Shown here: positions 1 through 43,780 of the stretch, piece by piece | Layout of the letters: each line of letters starts with the position of its first letter | Numbering within the stretch: the first letter of the stretch is position 1 | Assembly: GCF_026213295.1 (NCBI RefSeq) | Contig: NC_079432.1 | Location: forward strand, 13,348,774-13,412,773 | Source of the DNA: Gadus chalcogrammus | Taxonomy: Eukaryota > Chordata > Actinopteri > Gadiformes > Gadidae | DNA length: 64,000 nt | Direction: 5' to 3' | The notes under the pieces: generated by a model | Told to the model about the DNA's origin: nothing | What the model saw: only the letters and a program-made list of their open reading frames with translations | The model's database searches: none | Program-made: the position numbers and the translations under genes

Positions 1-29133
<29,133 letters not shown>

Positions 29134-29159
29134 CTCGCCCAACACACCCGGACACACTG

Positions 29160-29405
29160 CCAGACCACACACACACTGACACACACACACACAGACACTG
29201 CCAGACACACACACTGACACACACACACACACACACACACAGATACTGCCAGACACACACACACACACAGATACTGCCAGACACACACATACACACACAC
29301 ACACACAGCCAGACACACGCATACACACACACACTGACGCACACACTGCCAGACATACACACACACACACATTGCCAGACAGCCACACAAAGACACACAC
29401 ACACG
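29160..29405. repeat. CA-rich compound repeat in the 3' UTR
   Basis: Units such as CACTGCCAGACACACACA repeat irregularly just after the stop codon. Confidence 0.9.
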
Positions 29406-31093
29406 GCATCCATTCCGACATGTATTGAAAAGCACAAACCCGCTGACGCACACCGAAGGGACTAGGAGCAAAGGGACGGTTCATCCCTTGGAAAATCGGA
29501 GGCTGGATCACCAGCTCTGGAGACACACTTCCACCGGTCTGTCCTGGCCCAGAGGCAGGAGGAACCTGGAGGCGGCTCCCAGGAGCCCCTCCGTCCTACA
29601 ATCCAACCCCCTGTCCTACTACTCAGGACGACCATGTCCAGCGCGGAGAGAGAAGAGGGGAATAAAGCAATCATTTGAACAAGGGCCTCTCCAAGCACAA
29701 CCCGGTGACCCAGCCCCCACCACCACCGCCTCTAGACATGTCCCTCTCTGGCACTGCTCTTTCTCTCGCTCTCGCTCCCATTCTCTTTCTGTTGCTCTCT
29801 TTCGACATTTGTAAGTATGGTGCATCGAGAATCTCCCCACCTCTCAGCTTGAAACCCGTCAGACCACCCTTGCCACTACCGATATTGCCAACCATTGGTG
29901 AGCCATTGCCCACCATAAAAACCAGACACCACACATTTTTCTATTGAAACCCATTCAGAAGGACTTTAGAATCCGCCATGTTTTGTGCCTGGTACTTCTG
30001 GGGACTGCCTGTACTCTTCACAAAACGTAAAGCCTTCCTGTTGAATACAGTCCCGCCGGCCAGAGCCATCCCACAGGGCGGTGTCTTTTTCTACACGCAC
30101 ACATAAGCTGGTGGTCCTCCGCTTGGGTCAGAGGGGTCTCCACACCCCGTTCCCCGGTCTGTACTGTACAGGCGGCGCCAGCCCGCCCTGGGGGACCTCC
30201 CGGACCCCCGGCCCGGGGGGGCTCACTGAAAAGCCATCGGAAGCTGTGCCATGGGGAACCCACCTGAGTAGTGTCCGGGACGTCCCTTGTTTTCGTCCCA
30301 TTTCTTCACAAGGTCTTCAGAAACAAAACCCGGTAAGAAAACCAAGCAATAGGATCAAGTGCTGGAGAAGCGTGGCCTACGACGCAGCAGCATGCTGGTG
30401 GCACGGGGAGGAGGACACGCAGCCCGCCCCCTTACCTCGCCCCGCCGCAGCCTCTAGGGCTCCCAGCTTCAGGACGGCTCGCCGAGAGGAGAGGGTCGTG
30501 GGAGAAGGAGCTCCCCCCATCTTCAGTAGGAAGTCATGGCGGTGAGGACTCCCTAGTTCCCACAGCGTAAACATTCGTGGGACGTTTTCTCCGATTTAAT
30601 TTATTTCCTTGTATTATAATTCCAATAATTAAGTTGATTGATTAGTAAAGTGCAACTGACATCAGTGTTATGTTTATATATATATATAAAAATATATATG
30701 AAAAGGGTTGCTTCCTATGTTATTATTTAAATAGCTCCCCCCCCCCCCCAACCCTCTTTGATTGTTTTGCTTGTTCTGCCTTGAGCCTAATATGGTTATA
30801 TGGTTCTGCAATGTTTCTCATTGTAGTTTGTGCTTCTTCAAGCCTACTGTTGTGTTGTTTCCTGTGTCCTCTAGTGGTGACCAGTAGAATGCCATGCTTT
30901 TTTACCCTTTGAGTTTTCTCATCATTTGCTCCCAACAAACTGACTTTGCGAAAAAAAACAGTGTTAATCCCAATGAGACAGGTCAGAAGAACCGGAGGAG
31001 ACCATAAAGAAGCTTAAAGACATACAATCAGAGAGCATATTACGTGCAGGTGTTTGTGTATGCATGTGTGTGAGTTAAGCAACTGCAGATTGT

Positions 31094-31143
<50 letters not shown>

Positions 31144-33216
31144 CTTCATCACTGAGCGGTGGGTGGAGCCAGGACGTGCCTTTTTGAACCACAGCTGAGA
31201 TGAGCGATGTTGGGGACGAGCTCTACTTTTGAAGTAGTAGTCGTCGTCGTAGTGTTCGCGGAGAGCAGCTGCTGACACAAAAACACTCCCACACGCTGTG
31301 TGATGTCGTCCACAGTCATCCCACAGCTCTGAACCAGACGGGTGTGTGTCTGTAGTGGAGCCCCCAGTAACTTGGTCTGTATTTTTAAATCAGCCATCTG
31401 CCTTTCCACAGCACAATGAGCCCAACAGGACCCCAGATATGGAGAAAGATGTAGTGTGTGTGTGTGTGTGTGTGTTTATCTGTGTGGGCATGCCACTGTT
31501 TGTTTACATTCATGGCTACAAGAGCATGCAGATGGTTATTCACCCTTTTTTAATGTTGACATGTATAGGCAGTAAAAAAAGGTATATTTCCAGGCAAGAA
31601 TGCCTGGAAATAGGGTAAGGGTTCACATACTGTTGTGAAGCGAGAAGAACTATATAGCCATTTCTCATCAAGGTGCCTAAAGTGTGTGTGTGTGTGCCTG
31701 TGTGCGTGTGTGTGTGTGTGTGCCTGTGTGTGTGTGTTGGGTTGTTCAACAGGCTCTCATGTATTCATTTATCCTGTCAATTGTAACCGCACTTTACGTA
31801 TGATGCCATTGTCGGGATATGAAAGCCATTTGTTATCAAACTATTTTATTGTTTGTGGAGATTCCCCCAAAAATAGACCACTATTCTCTTATTTGATGGC
31901 ATACTCCAAAATTAGCATATCAACATTTCAGGGATTAAAGAAAAAGCATGGCAATATCACCCTGACCGATTGTCAAACAACAAACATGAATGAATCAGGA
32001 GAAGACTACAATCGTCCTGTGCTGCCGCCATCTGGCAGAGAGATAGATTTAAACGTTGGAGGGAGAGAGAGACAAATCTCCTCAAACAGAAATGTGTTGA
32101 GGTGTTGGTTCTGTTGTAGGAATCTTGTGTCTGTCTAGTCCGTGTGTTCGGCCTGTCTGGATTAGTAAGTGCAGACATCAAGAAATAAACATTTCATTGG
32201 ACAACCTTAGACCTGAAAACTGCAAAAATAGACAATTCATGTCAATGTTCCCATGTCGCTTGGAGTTGAGACGAGATTGCCCTTTTTAACCGGCGGTAGG
32301 TTCCCAATTGCCTCCCATGTCTGCAAAAATAGTACAACCAGTATACCAGGGAATGACACTTTGGGGTGATGAAACCAGTGATTTCTGTAAGATCAGCAGC
32401 ACTGCGGCGACGCGTATTGTTCATAAAGTTGAAGGATAATTGATGTAAACCTGTGGATGTTCCAGCACAGACTCGCCCTCTAACTGTGCTGCTTATCTGT
32501 ACCACTCAGACCAATTGGGTTCAGATGTTCCACAACTATTCCATTTTGTAACATATGTGCAATCGTTATTTTTCATTAATGTTTGCACAGTGGATTTTTT
32601 TTTCTGTTTGTAGAAATTGTTGCCTATATACAGGATGTGGAATATGTACTCATCCTATGTATTGTAAAGTTTTAAAATGTTCCCAAAATATTTTTGGTGT
32701 GTTTATTTTTATGCCTGGTTGTGGTTTGTTGTAGATTAGGAAGAAGGGAACTTAAGACTGGGGCCAAGCACTATGTGTGTGCGCTTGACTGATCATTCTG
32801 CAGAAGGGACAAGTGAAGGGTAAAGATACACCATTTCAAATTTGGATTAAAACTGATCAAATTGAAATACTGTTTACATCTCGCTTTCATGTCCTTTTTG
32901 TAAAGTGTGAAGGTATTAAAAGAAAATACATTTGAAGTGATCACAGTATTAAACGTTTCTGAAATAAAATAAATGCTGTATTGCTTTGTGATTTTATCCA
33001 TTGTTTTGGTTTTCTTTTGGAGTTGCTTGAAAGCTGCCATATTACTGTAAAATGCACTTTGTTTTTCTGATGTGAATCTGATTCAGAATGCAGTGGACCC
33101 AGGTTTGTATTTTGTCCTATGAACATTGTTATTGTAATTGACCTGAACCCGTGGATCCATTGGAAATAAATGGATCATACTTGATGAATAAATCCTTTGA
33201 AGATGCTTATTCACTT

Positions 33217-33222
33217 AATAAA
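33217..33222 (+). terminator. candidate distal poly(A) signal AATAAA
   Basis: AATAAA is followed about 25-40 bases later by TGTTGTCTGTGATGTTTGG, a GU-rich element. Several further AATAAA-like hexamers lie between 32963 and 33190. Confidence 0.45.
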
Positions 33223-33260
33223 ATAATCCCTGTATATAGTCCATGTTGTCTGTGATGTTT

Positions 33261-36200
<2,940 letters not shown>

Positions 36201-36339
36201 CAACACATAATTGCTGTATACGCGTGTGTGCGTGTGTATGTGTGTATGCGTTCGTGTGCGTGTGTGTGTGTGTGTGTGTGTGCGTATGTGCGTGTGCGTG
36301 TGAGTGAGAGAGGTAGAGGGGGACGCTACCACAGCTGCC

Positions 36340-36750
36340 GCTGGACCAACACCATCTGTACAGCTGTTCCACTCCCGCAGACACCTCGTGCCGTGTGTTC
36401 CACTAGTCTCCCCGTCTCCTCTTCTCCTCCGCCGCGGAGTGACGGATACTCCACCTGGGTCACCTATAGGCTGCTGCTGCCGGGGAGCTGATTGGGCGCG
36501 TGTTTGTCCGGGGAAGCTCGAGCGCGTCGCTCGCATAGAGAACACGGGATAAAACGACGGACGAACGGCTTTAACTTTTGTTTGCTGAGGTAAGGTTGTT
36601 CTCTGAACGGATTGCTAACGGGGTATATATTGGAAGAGAAGGATAAAGTGAAAGTAATAACAAGGCAAAGAGCGACTTCTGTGCTGCGGCGGCGTGCCTG
36701 CTCTGCCACGCGACAGTGTTCCCGCGGTTAGCGTCCTCAGGTAAAGAGCC
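36340..36750 (+). promoter_or_regulatory. CpG-rich promoter and non-coding first exon, probably of rgs6
   Basis: A GC-rich, CpG-rich block in an AT-rich setting, with an inverted CCAAT box (GATTGGGCGCG, about 36490) and no clear TATA box. Downstream lies a good donor, GCTGAG|GTAAGG, at 36589/36590; a second, CCTCAG|GTAAAG, is at about 36740. It is on the same strand as the rgs6 coding exon 9.6 kb away, whose first coding exon begins with an acceptor and therefore needs an upstream non-coding exon. The assignment to rgs6 is inference. Confidence 0.5.
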
Positions 36751-38626
36751 GTCAAGCGGTCACACATTTTACCTGAAGGTTCGAGAATGGGTGTGTGTGT
36801 GTGTGTGTGTCTCTGCATGCATGGATGTTTGCGCGCGTGCGTGCTTGACTGTGTGCGTGTGTTTGTGTGTGTGTGTGCGTGTGCGTGTGTGTGTGTGTGT
36901 GCCAGACTGCCAGTCTACCATTGTATAAGGAAAAAAACGAACTGCCTTACTATGTTTTGTATGGTGATAGAAATATTCCCCGTCGCTTTTACCGAAGAAT
37001 ACATGCAGGTGCAGGGAATGTGAGGCAGACTAAATTAAGATGTAGCGCTGCAGGTGGTGTACGCTCAGGGAGTGAAACGCTCCTAGGAGGATAGATGAAC
37101 ACTATGTATAGGTACATTGCAGAACTGGGTACCAGTCTAGAGACAATCAAGTTGCCGTACTTTCTTTGGACACTATTATATTCAATTTAAACGTGTATTC
37201 AATACGCCAATGCAAATCGTTAAATAAGTGTTAATGCACATTGTCTTTGAAATGGGATTATGTGTGTGAGTCTGTGACCGTACTGGGGTGTCTGGGCAGG
37301 GTTTATTAAAATATAAATCAGACGTGCTGATTAAGCTGAATGGTTGTAGAGATATTGGTTTAAAGTTGCAGATGTCAAAGATATATATGGAACAGTATTA
37401 ATATATAATTAAATATATATAAATATATATATTATAACAGTAGTAATACTGACCTGACATCCCAATGCATGATGGGTTTGAGTTATTATCCTCTGCCCTC
37501 ATGAAGTGTAAGGTTGTGCCCTGAAGTAAAACCAAGGGTTAAGTTGCGTTGGGTTTATAATGGGAATAAACATAACATAACTGTCGTTTTTCTGACAGCC
37601 GGAGGTGACATTCCCCAGTGCACTATTCCGGGGAGCGCGGCATTGCAACGGGAATAGTCCTACTTCTTGGCTGCATGAGAACTTACTTGGTTTCCATGGC
37701 AACATGCAGTACTTTCTGTGTTGAAAAAGGTTGGCCTATATGTCAATCGACTGCCCCGGAAGAGAGATTAGGAAGGGCGTGGCTAGGGGCTCCTGCACCA
37801 CACATTTATTCACCATATTCCTCTAATTGGCTCTCTGAGGGGTTAGGAATTAAACACGGATGATACTTGTCCATTCCACGATTCATAGTAGACAGAGAGT
37901 CAGGGGAACATTTCTAAAACAAAACGGTTCGGCCAAACTACATCTATGGGTGTTGCCACTATATCCATACCAGGACAACAAGTGCTTTTTCTGGGTAAAA
38001 TTGCTAACTTCACCAACAAACTCAACTCTAACCAGCCTCGACTCTAGACGCTGTACTGTTATACGACTTCACCAGTCTCCTTTCGGTGTGCATTGTGTTA
38101 TGTCAGTTTGAGTAAAGGGGCTTCGGTGTACTACAGGTATTCTGGGTACTGTGCTCATTGTATAATGAGGAAAATATGCTAAGATCACATATCAGGAGGA
38201 TACAGGAAAGGAGGCTGCTGATGCTGGAATATTATATAAATATATATTTGTGTATGTTGTATATTGCCTAAGGGTTAGAATAACCCTGTTGCTATGATGT
38301 CAAGTATCATGTCTCTTTGGTGACTGAAAACCAAAGCAACAATAGCGGTAGGCAAAATGTCCATACATCATGAGGGCCTGCAGATTGGGTTGTGTTTATT
38401 GTTTTTTGCTCCAATGCAGGAGAGTATATACCCACATGTAGTCAGCATTGTTACATGTGTATGTAGTTTATACATGATGTAATACACTCCCATGTAGTCA
38501 GCGTTGTTACATGTGTATGTAGGCCTATACTTGATGATTGCGAAGAGCTAGGTTTTGTGTTATATGCATGTGTCCGTCCATGCATGTAGACACATATACC
38601 CCCACACACAAACTGTGAAACACACT

Positions 38627-38730
<104 letters not shown>

Positions 38731-38800
38731 CATACACACACACACGCACACACAACTGATGATTGTATTGATCTTAGGAGGACATGGAGCCAAGTATTAG

Positions 38801-38811
38801 CCTCTCTCTCT

Positions 38812-38905
<94 letters not shown>

Positions 38906-38906
38906 C

Positions 38907-38982
<76 letters not shown>
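38801..38982. repeat. (CT)n polypyrimidine tract
   Basis: About 180 bases of CT repeats with three short C-run or TTT interruptions. Confidence 0.97.
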
Positions 38983-39839
38983 GAATAAACTTTGAAGACG
39001 GGTTGAGAAGTGCCATTTTCAGAGATGGGCTGAGACGATTAGAGCACAGTGCATACAGGGACTGTATAAACTCATTACTCTACTATAGATATTATTTGAC
39101 CTAAACTATAGTTGACATCGCCGCTAATGATCCCAGCAGAGTTTCTCCTCTCTAACCAAGCTTAATTGCGGTTGTGCAAAATGAGGGGTTCAGAAAGTGG
39201 AAGTCCTGCCATATATTCACACGCCCCACACTTATACCAGCTAATGTTACTCATCAAACCCCATTCGTAGTCACTGCATCCCGCAATCATTTGTTAAATA
39301 CACAGATCATTTATACCCTGATTGTAGGCATGTCTCATATTGCATATACCTAGTTCTTGATTCATATTTGCGCCCTATACCAGGTAATGTTCTGAAATAA
39401 AGGGCACACTGTCCTTTGAGCACACAACATTACAGTTGCTAATTTATACACCAATTTTTTTATCTATAACGGCTTTTTCACGTTTATTTGGGATGTCGAA
39501 TTTCATCAAGCCTGTCCTTTCATCCACATATGTCATGAAGCCCACACATGAGCTTGTGCAAGCCAACAACAACAGGTAATCATGGCCCTTGGGCAGGGGC
39601 CAGCAGAGTGATTGGTTGCATACCTTGAACCTCAAACCGTTGAAGCATCACACCTGATTGTATCGGCTGTGCTCTTCAGAATGCTTGCAGTTCTGTACAT
39701 TACATCGGTTACACTTGCTATGTACTGCTATGACATGTTGCTTTCACACAGTGACCACACACACAACATCACACCTCTTAATGCTCGCTGCTTTCCTTAC
39801 ATCGCCAGACCCATTCGCAAATGCGTTTGAAGTCTTGAA

Positions 39840-40195
39840 CCTCATACTTCATCATCGGTTTCCAAAGGGTCGCAGACCAAAATGCCTCTGGACCCAATAT
39901 GATAGACCTTCAACCAATCAGAGCAGCGAAACCTGTCTCACATCAGCATCAGCCATCTTGATTTCTTATGAAAATGCCTTAATAGCGTTCCCATAGGGTC
40001 CTCCTCTGTAGTGTCATCATATCAAACCGGACCCATTTTAGATAAACAATTGTGATTGGCCCATCCTTGACCAATCACCCGTTGCTTGGAATCTGCCTGA
40101 AATCTGTCTGAACTGGAGGGGGACCCTCCCGTTCATATGCCAGAGCAAATAAAACAAGAGCTGGCAGATTTGTCTGGTTCCCAGGCTGGCTCACA
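39840..40195. mobile_element. possible MITE fragment
   Basis: The stretch with GAGCAAATAAAACAAGAGCT, TTGTCTGGTTCCCAGGCTGG and GGGGGACCCTCCCGTTCATA resembles a dispersed fish DNA element. The recognition is from memory and the borders are not visible. Confidence 0.35.
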
Positions 40196-40844
40196 GCTCC
40201 AGCCATCATAAATAATTCATTAGTTGTTGTACCTTTGGGATTTTTTATGATACTTTACCAGTTGACTGGAAGCTAATTTAATTGAACTGAAATACTTTAT
40301 GAGACTGGATTGTTATTCATTTGAAGTTAATTTCTCCTCTGCATTACTAGTTGCACATTAATGGTTATCATGATCGTGGACTCTTTAGTTTATTTTTTAG
40401 CAATTAGTTGATGGTGGAAAAGTGTTAAAAGTCCAAATTTTGTACTCCCAACCCATTATTGTTTTATATTATAATTTGTAATATCCAGTAAGATCCAGAG
40501 TATATCTATTTAATCAATCACAATATTGGGCTGAATAATTGTATTGCTTTTTAATATAATCTTTTAATTATTTAGCAGCCTTACCTCTCCCCTGCTCATC
40601 CAATGTTTTCTGTCACCCTACAATAGAGTTGTTCCAGTTGACCTCACTGCAACATTTATGTGCCGGCATTTTCTAGGTCAACTTTCCACTTTTGTTCAGG
40701 TTGACATATGCAAGAATACACATCGGAAACTCTTAAAGACACAGTATGGAGGATCAAGTGGCATCTAGACCTTAGGTTGAGTGAAACCAACTAAGTGCCC
40801 CCCCCCCATCCTAACCTCTTTCCAATGATCTAGGAGTATCTCTT

Positions 40845-40995
40845 GGCGCATTTCCACCGGAGGGTGCGGGTCAATTCAGTGTGCAAAGGTGCGGCACTGT
40901 TCGCGTTTCCACGGCCAAAAGTGGGCGTGATCCGGACTGAGCCACATTGAGCCGTACTCTCTCAAAGTGTTGTCATTGGTTACGACTGTATCGAG
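40845..40995. mobile_element. possible DNA-transposon fragment
   Basis: GGCGCATTTCCACCGGAGG and TCGCGTTTCCACGGCC resemble ends of a fish nonautonomous element. Borders are not visible. Confidence 0.3.
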
Positions 40996-41401
40996 CAGCC
41001 AAGTGTCCAGTAATGAGGTTCCTTAATTGATTGATTTATTAATTGTTTTTTGTTATTGAGTCTGTACACCTAATTCAAGATTCAAGATTCAAGATTCAAG
41101 ATAATTTATTGTCATTTCAGCCATATACACAGTATACAGTGAAATGAAATAGCGTTTCCCAAGAACATAAGGTGCAACATAGAGCTACAATAATAACAAA
41201 AAAATCGACGACAACAACAACAACAACAACATGCTACATATAACTGCAAACCAGTAAAGTGACTGTGTGGAATTTGTAGTGCGGGAATATAAATATAAAT
41301 ATGACTGTGTCTGAGTAGTGCGGGAATATAAATATGAATATAATAAATATGAATATAAAACAATAGTGCAATAGTGCATAAACCACGGGTAACAGAGATG
41401 A

Positions 41402-43132
41402 TCAGATCTGTCCCTTAGAGTTGAGGAGTCGGATGGCCTGGGGGAAGAAGCTGTACTGTAGTCTGGTTGTGGCGGACCGGATGCTCCAGTACCTTCTGCC
41501 AGACGGAAGGGGGGAGAAGAATTTGTGTGAGGGGTGGGAGGGGTCATCCACAATGCTGGTTGCCTTGCGGATGCAGCGAGTGGTGTAAATGTCTGAGATG
41601 GAGGGGAGAGAGACGCCGATGATCTTCTCAGCTGTCCTCACTACTCGCTGCAGGTTCTTGCGGTCAAGTTTGGTGCAGTTTCCGAACCAGGCAGTGATGC
41701 AGCTACCCAGGATGCTCTCTATGGTCCCTCTGTAAAAAGTGGTGAGAATGGGGGGTGGGAGATGGGCTCTCTTCAGCCTTCTCAGGAAGTGGAGGCGCTG
41801 CTGGGCTTTCTTAACCGTGGAGCCGGTGTTGAGGGACCAGGTTAAGCTCTCGGCCAGGTGGAAACCAAGGAATTTGGTGTTCTTCACGATCTCCACCGGG
41901 GAGCCATCAACGTCCAGCGGCTCGTGGTCCCTCTGTGCTCTCCTGAAGTCAACAACAATCTCTTTGGTTTTGTCTACGTTCAGGGACAGGTTGTTGGCTT
42001 TGCACCAGGTTAGCAGTTGTTTCACCTCCTCTCTGTAAGCTGACTCGTCGTTCTTTTCTATCAGACCCACCACTGTCGTATCGTCGGCGAACTTGATGAT
42101 GTGATTCGAGCCGTGTAGCGCCGTGCAGTCGTGCGTCAGTAGTGTGAACAGCAGTGGACTGAGCACACAGCCTTGAGGGGCACCTGTGCTCAGAGTGGTG
42201 GTGTTGGAGGTGTTTTTCCCGATCCGGACTGTCTGGGATCTCCCCGTCAGAAAGTCCAAGATCCAGTTGCAGAGGGAGATGTTCAGGCCCAGCAAGTCCA
42301 GCTTCATGATCAGGTGCTGGGGGACGATTGTGTTGAATGCTGAACTGAAGTCTATGAACAGCATTCTAACATATGTGTCCTTTTTTTCCAGGTGGGTGAG
42401 TGCTAGGTGGAGGGTGGTTGAGATGGCGTCATCGGTAGAGCGGTTTGCTCGATACGCAAACTGCAGGGGGTCTAGGGTGGGAGGCAGGAGGCTCTTTATG
42501 TGCCTCAGGATCAGCCTCTCAAAGCACTTCATGATGGTAGAAGTGAGTGCTATGGGGCGGTAGTCATTGAGGCAGGACACAGGTGACTTTTTTGGCACAG
42601 GGACAATGGTGGTAGTTTTGAAGCACGATGGGACGTTGGCACTGCTCAGGGAGATGTTGAAGATGTCCGTGAGAACATCTGCCAGCTGGTCTGCACATCC
42701 TTTGAGCACACTCCCGGGAATGTTGTATGGGCCAGCAGCCTTACGCGGATTCACTCTGCGCAGTGACTTTTTCACCTCAGCTGTGGTCAGACGTAGCACT
42801 TGTTCGTCGGGAGAGGGAATGTTCTTCTCCGCCACCACATCATTTTTTGCTTCAAACCGGGCGTAGAACACATTCAGCGCATCAGGCAATGAGGCATCGC
42901 TGTCACAGGCTGGTGTAGATGTCCTGTAGTTGGTGATGGCTTGGATGCCCTGCCATAGCTGCCGTGTGTCTCCACTGTCTCTGAAGTGGCCGTGGATTTT
43001 CTGAGCATGTGCACGCTTAGCGTCCCTGATAGCCCAGGCCAGTATTGCCCTCGCTATGCTCAGAGCCTCCTTATCACCTGCTCTGAAGGCTATGTCTCGG
43101 GCTCTCAGCAGTGCACGTACCTCTGCAGTCAT
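41402..43132 (-). pseudogene. LINE reverse transcriptase (RT) part of a broken ORF
   Basis: A 576-codon frame. RT landmarks in order are [74 protein letters not shown] (catalytic YADD-type box as FADD) and [11 protein letters not shown], followed by the C-terminal domain with [44 protein letters not shown] and [11 protein letters not shown]. The frame upstream is continuous with the endonuclease frame except for one in-frame TGA at 43135-43133 (minus strand), just before the ATG at 43132. The reverse transcriptase itself shows no other break. Confidence 0.92.
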
Positions 43133-43780
43133 TCATGGCTTCTGGTTGGAGCGTGTGGTGATGGACTTGGTGATAGTGACGTCATCAGTGCACTTACTGA
43201 TGTAACCAGTCACTGATGCTGTGTACTCCTCCAGGTCAATGAAGCCGTCGGTGGTTGCTGCTTCCCTAAACATATGCCAGTCGGTGCACTCAAAACAGTC
43301 CTGGAGGGCAGAGATGGCTCCTGCTGGCCAGGTTTTCACCTGTTTCTTGGCTGGTCTGGAGCGTCTGACGAGCGGTCTGTATGCTGGGATCAGCTTGACG
43401 GAGATGTGATCCGAGTATCCGAGGTGGGGGCGGGGCTCAGCCCGGTACGCACCAATTACGTTGGTGTAAACAAGGTCCAGCATGCTCGCCCCTCTCGTCG
43501 CAAAATCCACATGTTGATGAAATTTAGGAAGCACGGTTTTGAGATTTGCATGGTTGAAATCTCCAGCGACAATGAGCAGTCCTTCTGGGTGAGTGTTTTG
43601 GAGATCGCTAATGGCTCCGTAAAGTGCGGCCAGTGCATCCTTAGCATTTGCACTGGGGGGAATGTAAACAGCTACCACATGCAGGGAGGAGAACTCTCGT
43701 GGCAAATAAAAGGGTCTACATCCCACAACCGCGTATTCCACCAGCGATGAACAGTACTTTGAGACTAGGGCAGAGTTGTT
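43133..43780 (-). pseudogene. LINE endonuclease (C-terminal remnant)
   Basis: The frame carries [39 protein letters not shown] and LGYSDHISV, motifs of apurinic-type LINE endonucleases (GDFN and SDH boxes). It reads open beyond its first ATG, upstream to about 43780, where homology stops, so the N-terminal half of the endonuclease is gone. It ends in the single TGA that separates it from the reverse transcriptase. Confidence 0.85.

Larger units (their letters stand above)
29134..33240 (+). other. sipa1l1: sipa1l1 3' UTR (probable) with poly(A) signals
   Basis: No coding frame with homology is seen after the stop. The first 280 bases are a CA-rich compound repeat. AATAAA occurs at 29661 (possible proximal site) and at 33217, where a GU-rich stretch (33245-33260) follows as a downstream element. 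The 4-kb length fits long neuronal 3' UTRs. The end point is inference without transcript data. Confidence 0.55.
41073..43780 (-). mobile_element. 5'-truncated non-LTR retrotransposon (Rex1/L2-like LINE)
   Basis: On the minus strand it holds the C-terminal part of an endonuclease, a full reverse transcriptase and a 3' UTR ending in ATGACAATAAATTATCTTGA followed by four CTTGAAT units. A conserved 3' UTR with a variable oligonucleotide tandem tail is described for Rex1/Babar fish LINEs. The 5' end is lost near 43780, where the endonuclease begins mid-domain. No clear target-site duplication is seen. It lies antisense in the presumed rgs6 intron. Confidence 0.88.

Noticed and set aside
38774..39016. 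Arg-Glu and Leu-Ser repeat proteins over CT or GA tracts (also 58739-58966)
   Set aside because: Pure microsatellite translations.
41739..43750. Plus-strand frames over the LINE
   Set aside because: They are antisense to the RT and endonuclease frame and carry no domain.
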